Assembly: GCA_963775275.1 (NCBI GenBank)
Contig: CAVZII010000005.1
Location: 2,294,001 to 2,358,000 of the forward strand
Direction of reading: 5' to 3'
DNA from: JANWHQ01 sp963775275
GTDB lineage: Bacteria > Pseudomonadota > Alphaproteobacteria > Caulobacterales > Caulobacteraceae
Length of the DNA stretch: 64,000 nucleotides
Made by a program: the position numbers and the translations under genes. The notes below the pieces were generated by a model. The model saw nothing but the letters and a program-made list of their open reading frames with translations. It was not told the DNA's origin and ran no database searches. Below are positions 18,238 through 30,056 of this stretch, one piece after another (positions within the stretch are counted from its first letter, which is position 1; each line of letters starts with the position of its first letter).

Positions 18238-19689
18238 ATGGTCGAGGTCGTACGCTTTCCCGACATCCCGCTCTACAGGGGATGGGGCGCGCCGCTCAGG
18301 AGCGAGACCGACGCGCGGGACCTGGAAGTCATCCAGGGCGAGGTTCCCGCCGGCCTGAACGGGGTCCTCTTCCGCTGCGGGCCGGACCGCCAGTACCCGC
18401 CGATGACGGGCGACGACGTCTTCATCGACGGCGAGGGCATGGTCCACATGTTCCGCTTCGACAACGGCCACGTCGACTACCGCAGTCGCTGGGTCCAGAC
18501 CGAGCGCTACAAGCTGCAGGAGAAGGCCCGCCGCTCGCTCTTCGGGCGCTACCGCAACCGCTACACCAACGACCCCTCGGTGGAAGGCGCCCACATGGGC
18601 ACCGGCAATACCAACGCCATCTGGCACGCGGGCAAGCTGCTGGTCCTCAAGGAGGACGACCTGCCCTACGAGATGGACCCGGACACGCTCGAGACCATCC
18701 GCAAGTACGACTACGACGGCGCCGTCACCGCCCAGTCCATGAGCGCCCACCCCAAGGTGGACTGGATCACCAACGAGCTCCTGACCTTCTCCTACCAGGC
18801 CAAGGGCGACGCCACGACCGACTGCGTGTTCTACGTCATCGGCCCCGACGGCAGGATCAAGAACGAGATCTGGTTCAACATGCCCTGGCCGGCGTGCGTG
18901 CACGACTTCGCGGTCACCGAGACGCACGCCGTCTTCCCCTTCTTCCCGCTGATCACCGACCTGGAGGTGCTGAAGCAGGGCGGGCCCTTCTACCAGTACC
19001 ACCCTGACAAGGGGACGGTGGTGGCGGTCGTCCCGAGGAACGGGACGGCCGAGGACATCCGCTGGTTCAAGGGCCCGAACACCACCGCCGGCCACATGAT
19101 GAACGCGGTCACCGAGGGCTCGAAGGTTTGCCTGGACCTGTGCCTCTACCAGGGCAACTGCTTCCAGTTCTTCCCGACGCCCGGGGGCGAGACCACGCCG
19201 GCCGTGCCGCCGATCCTGACCCGGCTGACCATGGACCTGGAGGCCAATTCGGACGAGTTCACCCAGAAGGTCCTGCTGCCCGCGCCCTGCGAGATGCCGC
19301 GTACGGACGACCGCTACCAGGGCCGGCCCTACCGCTACGGCTTCATGATCTGCTACCGCGGCCAGGACGGGACCAGCGCCATCGGCAGGTTGGACCATCA
19401 GACCGGCCAGTTCTCGACCTGGGCGCCGGGGCCTGATTCGTCCGTGCAGGAGCCGCAGTTCGTGCCGCGCCGACCCGACGCGCCCGAGGGCGACGGCTGG
19501 CTCCTGGTGCTGGTGAACCGCATCGCCGAGAACCGCTCGGACCTGGCGGTGCTGGACGCCATGAACCTGGAGGCCGGGCCGGTGGCCCTGATCAAGGCGC
19601 CGACGCGCGTGCGCTCGACCTTCCACGGCACCTGGGCGCCGGCCGAGGCGCTGAGGACCGGCCTCTACGACATGCAGCTTGTGGCGTAG
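18238..19689 (+). CDS. Carotenoid-oxygenase family dioxygenase, lignostilbene-dioxygenase-like
   Basis: A 483-residue Fe(II) beta-propeller dioxygenase that cleaves a C=C bond to two aldehydes. The four iron His residues are visible: H171 (MSAHPKVD), H222 (CVHDFAVTE), H286 (TTAGHMMNA) and H463 (STFHGTWAP). Y105 in RYRNRY and K138 in VLKEDDLPYEMDP are 33 residues apart, the same spacing as the Tyr101/Lys134 pair that binds the 4-hydroxyl in lignostilbene dioxygenases. The start is ATG 18238 behind gggagga; the in-frame extension far upstream is antisense to the flavin gene. An NTF2-like gene follows, as in known diarylpropane pathways. Stilbene cleavage is inferred. Confidence 0.88.
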   Translation: MVEVVRFPDIPLYRGWGAPLRSETDARDLEVIQGEVPAGLNGVLFRCGPDRQYPPMTGDDVFIDGEGMVHMFRFDNGHVDYRSRWVQTERYKLQEKARRSLFGRYRNRYTNDPSVEGAHMGTGNTNAIWHAGKLLVLKEDDLPYEMDPDTLETIRKYDYDGAVTAQSMSAHPKVDWITNELLTFSYQAKGDATTDCVFYVIGPDGRIKNEIWFNMPWPACVHDFAVTETHAVFPFFPLITDLEVLKQGGPFYQYHPDKGTVVAVVPRNGTAEDIRWFKGPNTTAGHMMNAVTEGSKVCLDLCLYQGNCFQFFPTPGGETTPAVPPILTRLTMDLEANSDEFTQKVLLPAPCEMPRTDDRYQGRPYRYGFMICYRGQDGTSAIGRLDHQTGQFSTWAPGPDSSVQEPQFVPRRPDAPEGDGWLLVLVNRIAENRSDLAVLDAMNLEAGPVALIKAPTRVRSTFHGTWAPAEALRTGLYDMQLVA

Positions 19690-19722
19690 GACGCACCGCA
19701 ATCACCGTCATCCCCGGTCGAG

Positions 19723-19806
19723 CCCAAAGGGCGAGTTGCCGGGGACCCATGAACGCGGGCGAGCAAGGTGTTCATGGGTGGCCGGCACGAGGCCGGCCAT
19801 GACGGT
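19723..19806. repeat. Nested palindromic repeat between the dioxygenase and NTF2-like genes
   Basis: The outer arms accgtcat (19723-19730) and atgacggt (19799-19806) enclose acccatgaac (19745-19754) and gttcatgggt (19770-19779), plus a ccccgg/ccgggg pair. This is a typical extragenic palindromic element. It may modulate expression of the downstream gene, whose own aaggag ribosome site at 19810-19815 lies just beyond it. Confidence 0.75.
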
Positions 19807-19827
19807 CCAAAGGAGTTGGAGAACCCC

Positions 19828-20394
19828 ATGACCAGCGAACCTGCGAAGCTCACCGTCGAGGACCGGCTCGACATCACCGACGTGTTCGCCCGCTACTCCT
19901 GGGGCATCGACCTGGCGGACAAGGAACTGGTGGTCTCGGTCTTCGCCGACGACGCCTACTTCGACCACCTGTGGCAGGGCCGGGTGCAGGGCCACGCGGC
20001 GATCCTGAAGAACCTGGAGGAGCTGTGGTACGACCGCCAGCATTGGTGGTACGGCCGGCAGCACCTGTTCAACCACTTCCTGATGGAGCCCGTGACCACG
20101 CCCGAGGGCGAACAGGGCTGCCGGGTCAGGAGCTTCTTCCAGATCATCCAGTTCAACGTCGACTATGGGACGAACTTCGTCTTCGGCATCGGCACCCGCG
20201 ACGACCTCCTGGTGAAGCGGGAGGGCAAGTGGCTGTTCAAGACCCTCTATGTGAACGCCTGGGTCAGCCGCGACACCATCCCCTGGAAGGGCGGGATCAC
20301 CATGAAGGCCCGGCCCGGCCAGATGCCGCCCCCCAAGCCCAACCCGTCCGGCACGCCGCCCGAGATGAGCCGCGAGCTGTCGGGCGCGAAGTGA
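19828..20394 (+). CDS. NTF2-like (SnoaL-type) protein, candidate diarylpropane lyase
   Basis: A 188-residue NTF2-like protein. The N-terminal helices are VEDRLDITDVFARYSWGIDL and ELVVSVFADDAYFDHLWQGR. YDRQHWWYGRQHLFNHFLME is rich in aromatic and His residues. The sheet region is QGCRVRSFFQIIQFNVDYG and FVFGIGTRDDLLVKREGK. A Pro-rich tail follows. ATG 19828 has an aaggag site 11 bases upstream. The fold is that of LdpA/LsdE-type gamma-formaldehyde lyases, which make stilbenes from lignin-derived diarylpropanes without cofactors. It directly follows a lignostilbene-type dioxygenase, which supports that role. Active-site residues could not be matched by eye, so the specific activity is inferred. 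Confidence 0.75.
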   Translation: MTSEPAKLTVEDRLDITDVFARYSWGIDLADKELVVSVFADDAYFDHLWQGRVQGHAAILKNLEELWYDRQHWWYGRQHLFNHFLMEPVTTPEGEQGCRVRSFFQIIQFNVDYGTNFVFGIGTRDDLLVKREGKWLFKTLYVNAWVSRDTIPWKGGITMKARPGQMPPPKPNPSGTPPEMSRELSGAK

Positions 20395-20404
20395 GGGGCG
20401 GGGC

Positions 20405-21513
20405 ATGAGGACCGAGGCCGCCGTCTCGCGCGAGGGGACGCCCGCGCCGGTCCTGGAGAGCGTCGAGCTGGAAGCCCCGCGCGCCGGCGAGGTGCGGGTC
20501 CGCGTCGTCGCCAGCGGCATCTGCCACACCGACCTCGGCGCCCACGCGGGCATGGGCGGGGGCGGCATGACGCCCAAGCCCGTGGTCCTGGGCCACGAGG
20601 GCGCGGGCGTGGTGGAGGAGGTGGGCGCGGGCGTCTTCGGCCTTCAGGTCGGCGACCATGTGGTCATGAGCGGCAATTCCTGCGGCGTCTGCCCGAGCTG
20701 CCGCCGCAATGCGCCGAGCTATTGCCAGGAGCTCATGCCGCGCAACTTCGGGGCTTCGCGCCCGGACGGATCGACCGCCTTCTCGAAGGACGGGCGAGGC
20801 CATCCACAGCCACTTCTTCGGCCAGTCCTCCTTCGCCCGCCATGTGCTCGCGCCCGAGCGGACCTGCGTGAAGATTCCCAAGGACGTCCCGCTGGACGTC
20901 GTCGCCCCCATGGGCTGCGGCGTGATCACAGGCTCGGGCGCCGTGATCAACTCGCTGAAGGTCGGCGCAGGGGAACTCGATCGCCGTCTTCGGCGTCGGG
21001 GGCGTGGGCCTGTCGGCGGTGATGGCGGCCAGGCTCGTGGGCGCGAGCCGGATCATCGCGGTGGACCTCAATTCCGACCGGCTGAAGCTGGCGCAGGAGC
21101 TCGGCGCGACGGACGTCGTCGATTCCGGGGCCGGCGAGCCGGCCGCGGCCATCCGTGAGATCACCGGCCACGGCGCGACCCACAGCTTCAACACCACCCA
21201 GGTCCCGGAGATCTGGACCGCGGCGCTCGACTGTTTGACCATGCAGGGCGTCGCCGGCTTCGTGACCGCGCCGCGCGGGCCGTGGGCGCCGCAGGTCTTC
21301 CCGATGCTGGCCGGCGGCAAGGCCATGAAGGGGATCCTCGGCGGCGACGCCGCGCCCCAGGTCTTCATTCCCATGCTTGTCGAGTACTGGCGTCAGGGCC
21401 GCCTGCCGATCGAGCGGCTGATCCGGACCTACGCCTTCGAGGACATCGCCGCGGCGTTCGCGGACGCCGGCGCCGGCCGGACGATCAAGCCGGTCCTGAC
21501 CATGGCCGCCTGA
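20405..21513 (+). pseudogene. Zn-dependent alcohol dehydrogenase, two apparent frameshifts
   Basis: A medium-chain Zn-alcohol dehydrogenase split over three frames. The N-terminal part has ASGICHTDLGAHAG, VVLGHEGAGVVEEVGAG and the structural-Zn cluster NSCGVCPSCRRNAPSYC. The middle reads GEAIHSHFFGQSSFARHV and VVAPMGCGVITGSGAVIN in another frame. The NAD site AVFGVGGVGLSAVMAARLVG and the remainder lie in a third. One surplus G near 20794 (ggg) and one near 20973 (gggg) restore a 368-residue protein, the normal family length. Everything else is conserved, so base-call or assembly error is as likely as real inactivation. It would oxidise or reduce an alcohol in this catabolic block. Confidence 0.85.
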
Positions 21514-21586
21514 GCCGCCTCGCCGGATTGACCGGCGCCCCGGCCCCCTTTAGCACGCTAGCCAACGACCATAAGGGAGGCTGGCC

Positions 21587-21901
21587 ATGCGGTGCATCAC
21601 GATCCTCTATCCCGCCAAGGACAACGAGGGCTTCGACTTCGACTTCTACAAGCGCCGCCATGCCCCCCTGATCAAGGACATCATGGGGCCCTCCTGCCAC
21701 AGGATCGAGATCCGCAAGGGCGTGTCCGATCCACAGAACCCCAACCCTCAGTACATCGCGGTGATCAGCATCTGGGTCTCGGACTGGGCGCATTACCAGA
21801 AGGCCATCGCCGAGCGGCAGCAGGAGCTGATCGACGAGGTGCCGCTGTTCACCAAGCAGATGCCCCAGGTCCAGATCGACGAAGTCCAGTTCGAGATGTG
21901 A
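21587..21901 (+). CDS. EthD-domain protein
   Basis: A 104-residue ferredoxin-like dimeric barrel protein. It begins MRCITILYPAKDNEGFDFDF and has FYKRRHAPLIKDIM, the EthD signature with the conserved His. QYIAVISIWVSDWAHYQKAI fits the second half. The ATG has an aagggaggc site upstream at 21572-21580. EthD proteins occur with ether- and aromatic-degradation genes and some relatives are small isomerases or cyclases. It stands alone between the alcohol dehydrogenase and a palindromic repeat. No definite reaction can be assigned. Confidence 0.85.
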   Translation: MRCITILYPAKDNEGFDFDFYKRRHAPLIKDIMGPSCHRIEIRKGVSDPQNPNPQYIAVISIWVSDWAHYQKAIAERQQELIDEVPLFTKQMPQVQIDEVQFEM

Positions 21902-21903
21902 GC

Positions 21904-22062
21904 GGACCGCCCCCTCTCGACCCTCTCCCTCTGCGGGAGAGGGCGGCCGCCGGATGGCGGCCGGGTGAGGGGTTGAAGATGCTCGCCGGATAGGTCTGTC
22001 GACCCCTCATCCGGCGGGCGTCCGGCCGCCGCCTTCTCCCGCAAGGGGAGAAGGTTACGGAG
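21904..22062. repeat. Bipartite palindromic repeat upstream of the GMC gene
   Basis: The left hairpin ccctctccc/gggagaggg (21921-21943) is followed by a gccgccggatggcggccggg stretch and gtgaggggt. The order is then mirrored by acccctcat, ccggcgggcgtccggccgcc and a right hairpin ccttctccc/gggagaagg (about 22032-22054). The two halves are inverted copies of each other. It is a GC-rich intergenic element with no coding potential. Confidence 0.75.
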
Positions 22063-22079
22063 AGGAAAGCAGTCCAACC

Positions 22080-23714
22080 ATGGCCTCCGAGCCCAACACC
22101 TACGACTACGTCATCGTCGGCGCAGGCTCGGCGGGCTGCGTGCTCGCCAACCGCCTGACCAGGGATCCCAAGAACCGCGTCCTGCTGCTGGAAGCGGGCG
22201 GCCGGCCGCGCGAGCTGTGGATCGGCATGCCGATCGCCTTCACCAAGTACGACCGGCTGCCGAGGCTGAACTGGAGCTTCGTCTCCGAGCCCGAGCCCTA
22301 CGCCGACAACCGGCGCATCGACGTGCCGCGCGGCAAGGTGCTCGGCGGCTCATCGACCATCAACGGCATGGTCTACGCCCGCGGCCACCGGCTCGACTAC
22401 GACGATTGGGCTCAGAAGGGGCTCAAGGGCTGGGGCTACAAGGACGTCCTGCCCTATTTCAAACGCTCGGAGAGCCACTGGCTCGGCGAGAGCAAGTACC
22501 ACGGCGGCTCGGGCGAGCTCGAGGTCATCACGCCGGACTCCGACCAGATGTTCTCGGAGCTCGAGGCGGCGACCGTCGCCGCCGGCTGGCCGAAGACCGA
22601 GGACTATCATGGCGATGATGCCGAAGGCGCCCAGCGCTGCGAGGTGACCGTCACGCGGCGCGGCCGGCGCGGCGACACCGCGCGCGTGTTCCTGGAACCG
22701 GCGCTGAAGCGGCCGAACCTCACCGTCGAATCCCGCGCCCTGACTACCCGGGTCCTGTTCGAGGGCAAGCGCGCTGTCGGCGTCGAATACGAGCAGGACG
22801 GCGTGACCAGGCAAGTCCGCGCCGAGAAGGAGGTGATCCTCTCGGGGGGCACGATCTCCTCGCCCCATATCCTGATGCTGTCGGGGATCGGTCCGGCGGA
22901 CCAGCTCGAGGCCCACGGGATCGAGGTGGTGTCCGACCTGCCCGGCGTCGGCAAGAACCTTGTGGAGCACCCGTTCCTCTTCGTGGGCTGGCAGGCGCAG
23001 GAGGGCAAGATCGAGAGCGACCTCAGGCTCGACCGGGCGATCGTGTCGGTCCTGCGCTGGTTTCTCACCGGCAAGGGCCCCTTCGCGAACAACGGTGCGG
23101 CGGGCAACGTCTTCATCCGCACCACGCCCGAGGCCGACCGTCCGGACATGCAGCTCACCTGCATGGCCAGGGGCGTCACCGGCCGCAAGGTCTGGTCGCC
23201 GGGGTTGGAGAAGCCGGTCTTCATGATCGGCGTCGGCGTCTCGATGATCCGCCAGGACAGCCGCGGCGAGATCACCCTGGCCTCGGCCGATCCGCACGAC
23301 CCGCCGAAGATCCTGCTGAACCTGTTCAAGGAGAAGTCGGACGTCGACCGGATGATCCGGGGGGTCCGGGCGGCCCGGAAGATCTACCATTCGCCGCCGC
23401 TGGACGAGCTGGTCGGCGAGGAGATCTCGCCGGGCGAGGCGTTGCAATCCGACGCGGACCTGGAGGCCCACATCCGCGCCAACGGCGCGATCACCCTGCA
23501 CCCGGTGGGCACCTGCAAGATGGGCGTGGACTCCGATCCGATGGCCGTGGTCGACGACCAGCTGCGCGTGCGCGGCATCGAAGGCCTTCGCGTGATCGAC
23601 GCCTCGGTCATGCCCAATGTGCCCGGCGGCAACACCAACGCGCCGACCATCATGGTGGCCGAGAAGGGCTCGGACCTGATCCTGGGCAAGCGCCTGCCGC
23701 CGGCGGAGGTCTGA
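22080..23714 (+). CDS. GMC-family FAD oxidoreductase (choline dehydrogenase-like)
   Basis: A 544-residue FAD enzyme that oxidises alcohols. The ADP-binding motif YVIVGAGSAGCVLANRL lies at residues 10-26. GMC signature 1 is GKVLGGSSTINGMVYARG, signature 2 is GGTISSPHILMLSGIGP, and the active-site His is in ITLHPVGTCKMG. NVPGGNTNAPTIMVAEKG closes the FAD domain. There is no signal peptide, so it is probably cytoplasmic or membrane-associated. The next gene, a LigD-like SDR, starts 1 base after its stop, so the two are co-transcribed. Relatives act on choline, polyethylene glycols and lignin-derived alcohols; the specific substrate is unknown. Confidence 0.92.
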   Translation: MASEPNTYDYVIVGAGSAGCVLANRLTRDPKNRVLLLEAGGRPRELWIGMPIAFTKYDRLPRLNWSFVSEPEPYADNRRIDVPRGKVLGGSSTINGMVYARGHRLDYDDWAQKGLKGWGYKDVLPYFKRSESHWLGESKYHGGSGELEVITPDSDQMFSELEAATVAAGWPKTEDYHGDDAEGAQRCEVTVTRRGRRGDTARVFLEPALKRPNLTVESRALTTRVLFEGKRAVGVEYEQDGVTRQVRAEKEVILSGGTISSPHILMLSGIGPADQLEAHGIEVVSDLPGVGKNLVEHPFLFVGWQAQEGKIESDLRLDRAIVSVLRWFLTGKGPFANNGAAGNVFIRTTPEADRPDMQLTCMARGVTGRKVWSPGLEKPVFMIGVGVSMIRQDSRGEITLASADPHDPPKILLNLFKEKSDVDRMIRGVRAARKIYHSPPLDELVGEEISPGEALQSDADLEAHIRANGAITLHPVGTCKMGVDSDPMAVVDDQLRVRGIEGLRVIDASVMPNVPGGNTNAPTIMVAEKGSDLILGKRLPPAEV

Positions 23715-23715
23715 G

Positions 23716-24598
23716 ATGAAGGATCTGGCCGGCAAGACCGCCTTCGTCACCGGCGGCTCCTCGGGGATCGGCCTCGGCATCGTCCAGGTGCTGGCCGAGG
23801 AGGGGATGAAGGTCGCCTTCACCTGGCGGCGCAGGGACCACCTGGAACACGCCTTGTCGCTGCTCGAGGGGCGCGAGGTGCATCCGAGTCGAGCTCGACG
23901 TCACCGACCGGCCGGGGTTCGCCGCGGCGGCCGACGAGGCGGAGCGGGCGCTCGGACCCGTGCAGCTCCTGGTGAACAACGCCGGGGTCGGCGTGGGCGG
24001 TCTGATCGAGGACGCGACCTACGACGACTGGGACTGGGTGATGGGCGTCAACATCGGCGGGGTGATCAACGGGATCGCGACCTTCCTGCCGCGGATGCTC
24101 GCCTCGGGCCTTCAGGGCCACATCGTCAACGTCTCCTCCATGGGCGGGGTCGCCGCCCTGGGCTCGGTGGGGGTCTACGCCACCTCGAAGTTCGCGGTGG
24201 TGGGGCTGTCGGAGGCGCTGCGCACCGACATGATCGGCCGCAACATCGGCGTGTCGGTCTATTGCCCGGGGCCGGTGAAGTCGAACATGGGCGAGGCCGG
24301 CAAGATGCGGCCCGAAGGGCTTTCCAACACCGGCTACCGCATGCCCGAGATCCCAAAGGACGCGCCGCCGCATCCGATGATGCTGAACGCCATGAGCGAG
24401 GTGGAGGCGGGCCGCCACGTGCTGCGGGGGATCAAGGCGAACCAGCTCTTCATCTTCAGCCACCCGGAATTCCGCGACGTCATCAAGGCGCGCAACGACG
24501 CCATGCTGGCCGCCGTGCCGGACGAGCCGTTCCCTGAGGCCCGGGCGGACTCGATCCGCTGGATCCTGTCGAACGTGATTTACAGCAAAGGCGCCTGA
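23716..24598 (+). pseudogene. LigD-like short-chain dehydrogenase, one apparent frameshift
   Basis: An SDR broken once near 23884. The first frame has TAFVTGGSSGIGLGIVQVL (TGxxxGIG). After the shift the second frame has LLVNNAGVGVGGLIEDAT, YDDWDWVMGVNIGGVINGIA, VNVSSMGGVAALGS and the YATSK catalytic pair, then VKSNMGEAGKMRPEG and HPEFRDVIKARNDAM. The layout, including TYDDxDW, the K-S-N...RP segment and the C-terminal PEFR, strongly recalls Calpha-dehydrogenases such as LigD. Dropping one C in catccgag gives an intact 293-residue protein. It follows the GMC gene by 1 base. A role in oxidising the benzylic alcohol of lignin-type dimers is plausible but inferred. Confidence 0.8.
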
Positions 24599-24611
24599 CG
24601 CGGGTCGTGCG

Positions 24612-27262
<2,651 letters not shown>

Positions 27263-27497
27263 CCCGGGCTCATCCTATGCGGCAATTGGTAAAGCTGCGG
27301 TTGGCGACATTCGGAGGCGGTCGGGCGCCCGGGATGTGCGGGCGGAGGTCTGCGCCGCCCGTCCCGAGTCCAATGCGGCGGCGCGCCCGAATCCGGAATC
27401 CGCCGCCGTCGGCGGCGAAACTCGCGCATAGCCGCACCCGGCGTTGGACGTTAATGCTGGCGACAACGATGAGGGGCGGACGTCGGGAGAGGCTTGG

Positions 27498-28778
27498 ATG
27501 GCCGAGGTCGTCGCAGCAGGGCGGGCGTCGCCGCAGGACTCGGCCGCCGAGGAGTCCGACTTCTCGCCACGCAAGCTGAAGATCGCCTTCGCGTGCCTGG
27601 TCGGCACCATGCTGGCGGGGCCGCTGATAGCGCAGGGCGCGGTCACGCTCGTGATGGCCCCGCTGCAGAAGGCATTCGCCTGGTCCCGCGCCGACATCGG
27701 GCTCGCCGTCACCCTGATGACCTGGGCCACCGCCGTGTCGCTGCCATTCGCCGGCCGCCTGGTCGACCGGGTGGACGCACGCCGCGTGTTGATCGCCGCG
27801 GCCGCCCTCACCGGGCTGGCCACCGCGGGCCTGGCGCTCACGGGCGGCAGGCTGCCGGTGTTCTACGCCGGCTACATCGTGATCGGTCTGCTCGGCGGGG
27901 TCGGGGTCGCCTACACCCGCATCGTCTCGGCCCTGTTCACGCGCCATCGCGGCAAGGCCCTGTCGATCTTCCAGATCGACGCCCAGCTGGTCGCTGCGGT
28001 GTTGCCGCCGGTAATGCTGGTGGTGATGCTGCGCTTCGGATGGCAGGGCCTCTATGTCGCCCTCGGACTCGTCGCGCTGCTGGTCGCGACGCCCGTCCTG
28101 GTCGCCTTCCTCAAGGATCCGACCCGGAGCGCGGGCCCCGCAGCCGGAGCGCCCGCGGTGACGCTCGAGGGCATGAGCACCGGCCAGGCCCTGAAGAGCC
28201 TGCCGTTCTGGATGCTGCTGGTCGCCAACATCGGCGGCGGCTTCACCATCTATGGCCTGTTGCCCCACTTCGTCGGCATGGTGACCTCGCACGGCCTGAC
28301 GCCGGCCGAGGCCGTGGGCGGCCTCAGCCTGCTGTCGATCTTCATCTGCGCGGGCCAGCTGGTGGCCGGGTTCGTGGTGGACAAGCTGCAGACGGCGCGC
28401 ATCGCCGCGGCCTTCCTCGTGCTGTTCCTGATCGGCATCTTCATGATCAGCCGCGCCACCGCCGCCACGGGCGTCCTGCCCCTCTATGCGGGCATCGCCC
28501 TGATGGGCTTCGGCGGCGGATCGCAGGTGCCGATGGGCTTCTACTTCTTCACCCGCTACTTCGGCCTGAAGTCCCTGGCGGAGATCACCGGCCTCTACCG
28601 CGCCCTGCAGGCGGTGCTGACCGCGCCCGCGCCCTGGCTGATCGGCGTCGTCTACGACAGGACCCACGCCTACGACTTCGCGTTCTACCTGTTCATGGGC
28701 GGCTGCATCACCTCGATCGTGGTCTTGGCGCTGTTGCCGGCCTACCGTTACGCCGTCACGCCCACCAAGCCCGCCTGA
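27498..28778 (+). CDS. MFS transporter
   Basis: A 426-residue inner-membrane secondary transporter with about 12 hydrophobic helices. Helix 1 is IAFACLVGTMLAGPLIAQGA, and the loop 2-3 motif FAGRLVDRVDARRVLIAAA is the MFS signature between helices. IQDAQLVAAVLPP-like sequence follows RHRGKALSIFQ. The second half begins after a cytoplasmic linker with LPFWMLLVANIGGGFTIYG. The ATG at 27498 follows gggagagg; an in-frame start at 27444 is less well placed. It lies 13 bases before a MetE-like gene on the same strand. It resembles organic-anion MFS carriers; the cargo, perhaps an aromatic acid, is not known. Confidence 0.85.
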   Translation: MAEVVAAGRASPQDSAAEESDFSPRKLKIAFACLVGTMLAGPLIAQGAVTLVMAPLQKAFAWSRADIGLAVTLMTWATAVSLPFAGRLVDRVDARRVLIAAAALTGLATAGLALTGGRLPVFYAGYIVIGLLGGVGVAYTRIVSALFTRHRGKALSIFQIDAQLVAAVLPPVMLVVMLRFGWQGLYVALGLVALLVATPVLVAFLKDPTRSAGPAAGAPAVTLEGMSTGQALKSLPFWMLLVANIGGGFTIYGLLPHFVGMVTSHGLTPAEAVGGLSLLSIFICAGQLVAGFVVDKLQTARIAAAFLVLFLIGIFMISRATAATGVLPLYAGIALMGFGGGSQVPMGFYFFTRYFGLKSLAEITGLYRALQAVLTAPAPWLIGVVYDRTHAYDFAFYLFMGGCITSIVVLALLPAYRYAVTPTKPA

Positions 28779-28791
28779 ACCGGAGCGCCCC

Positions 28792-29910
28792 ATGCCCGGA
28801 GACCGTCCACCCTTCCGCGCCGACCACGTCGGCAGCCTGCTTCGCCCCAAGGTGTTGCTTGCCGCCCGTGACCGGTTGAGGAACGGTGAGATCGACGCCG
28901 CCGCCCTGAGGGCGATCGAGGACGACGCGATCGGCGAGGCCGTGAAGCTTCAGGAGGACATCGGCCTGAAGTCGATCACCGACGGGGAGTTCCGCCGAAC
29001 TTCCTTCCACATGGACTTCCTGCGCCAGCTCGAGGGCCTCGCGAATGTCGCGGGCGAAGGTGAGACCCACTTCCGCAGCGTCACCACGGGCGAGGTCACC
29101 GCCGTCGCGCCGCCCAAGCTGGTGATCCGGGGCAAGGTGCGGCGCACCCATCCGATCATGGGCGAGGACTTCGACTTCCTGAAGTCCGTGACCCGCCAGA
29201 CGCCCAAGGTGACGATCCCTTCGCCCTCGATGGCGCACTTCCGGGGCGGGCGCGACGCCATCGACAAGGCCGCCTATCCCGAGGTCGAGGACTTCTTCGC
29301 CGATCTCGCCCACGCCTACCGAGAGGAGGTGTCCGACCTCGCAGCGCGCGGCTGCCGCTACCTGCAGCTGGACGACACCAACCTCGCCTATCTCTGCGAC
29401 GAGAGCTTCCGGGAAGGGGCCCGGCGCCTCGGCGAGGACCCCGACCAGCTGCCCTCGGTCTATGCCCGGCTGATCAACGCCTCCCTGGCGTCCAGGCCGC
29501 ACGACATGGTCACGGCCATCCACCTGTGCCGGGGCAACTTCCGAAGCTCCTACGTGGCCGAGGGCGGCTACGACCCGGTGGCCGAGGCGATGTTCAACGA
29601 ATGCGAGGTCGACGCCTTCTTCCTGGAGTACGACGACGAGCGCTCCGGCGGGTTCGAGCCGCTGAGGTTCCTGCCCAAGGGCAAGTTCGTCGTACTCGGG
29701 ATCATCAGCTCCAAGCGGCCGGCGCTGGAGCGCAAGGACGAGGTCAAGCGCCGGATCGACGAGGCGGCGAGGTTCGCGCCGCTGGAGCAGCTGTGCCTGT
29801 CGCCCCAGTGCGGGTTCTCGTCGACCGAGCACGGCAACGACCTGACGATGGACGACGAGCGCAGGAAGCTCGAGCTGGTGGTCGAGGTGGCGCGGGAGGT
29901 GTGGGGTTAG
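28792..29910 (+). CDS. MetE C-terminal-domain protein (cobalamin-independent methionine synthase-like), copy 1
   Basis: A 372-residue protein equivalent to only the catalytic half of MetE; full MetE is about twice as long. The start is FRADHVGSLLRPKVLLAARD. The substrate-binding segment is YLQLDDTNLAYLCDE. Zinc ligands are all present: H244 and C246 (IHLCRGNF), E279 (FFLEYDDERSGGFEPL) and C340 (LSPQCGFSS). It may transfer a methyl group to a thiol, but stand-alone MetE-like proteins in catabolic clusters may use other acceptors. It follows an MFS gene by 13 bases and faces a second copy. Confidence 0.85.
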   Translation: MPGDRPPFRADHVGSLLRPKVLLAARDRLRNGEIDAAALRAIEDDAIGEAVKLQEDIGLKSITDGEFRRTSFHMDFLRQLEGLANVAGEGETHFRSVTTGEVTAVAPPKLVIRGKVRRTHPIMGEDFDFLKSVTRQTPKVTIPSPSMAHFRGGRDAIDKAAYPEVEDFFADLAHAYREEVSDLAARGCRYLQLDDTNLAYLCDESFREGARRLGEDPDQLPSVYARLINASLASRPHDMVTAIHLCRGNFRSSYVAEGGYDPVAEAMFNECEVDAFFLEYDDERSGGFEPLRFLPKGKFVVLGIISSKRPALERKDEVKRRIDEAARFAPLEQLCLSPQCGFSSTEHGNDLTMDDERRKLELVVEVAREVWG

Positions 29911-30045
29911 TTCCTTCTCCCTGAGGGAGAAGGGGGGGTCCGGCCGCGGAGCGGGCGGGAGGATGAGGGCTTAGGGACGGAGGCGGCGTACGCCCTCACC
30001 TTCCCATTGCTGCGCAAAGGGCCCCTTCCTCTCCCCCGGGGGAGG
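29911..30045. repeat. Repeat and bidirectional terminator region between two MetE-like genes
   Basis: Immediately after the stop of copy 1, ccttctccct and agggagaagg (29913-29933) form a compact hairpin. The remainder (ccggccgcggagcgggcgg, then a mirrored cttcctctcccccggggga near 30025-30046) resembles the other GC-rich dyads of this window. It sits between convergent genes, so terminating both is its likely effect. Confidence 0.7.
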
Positions 30046-30056
30046 AATAGGTGGTT

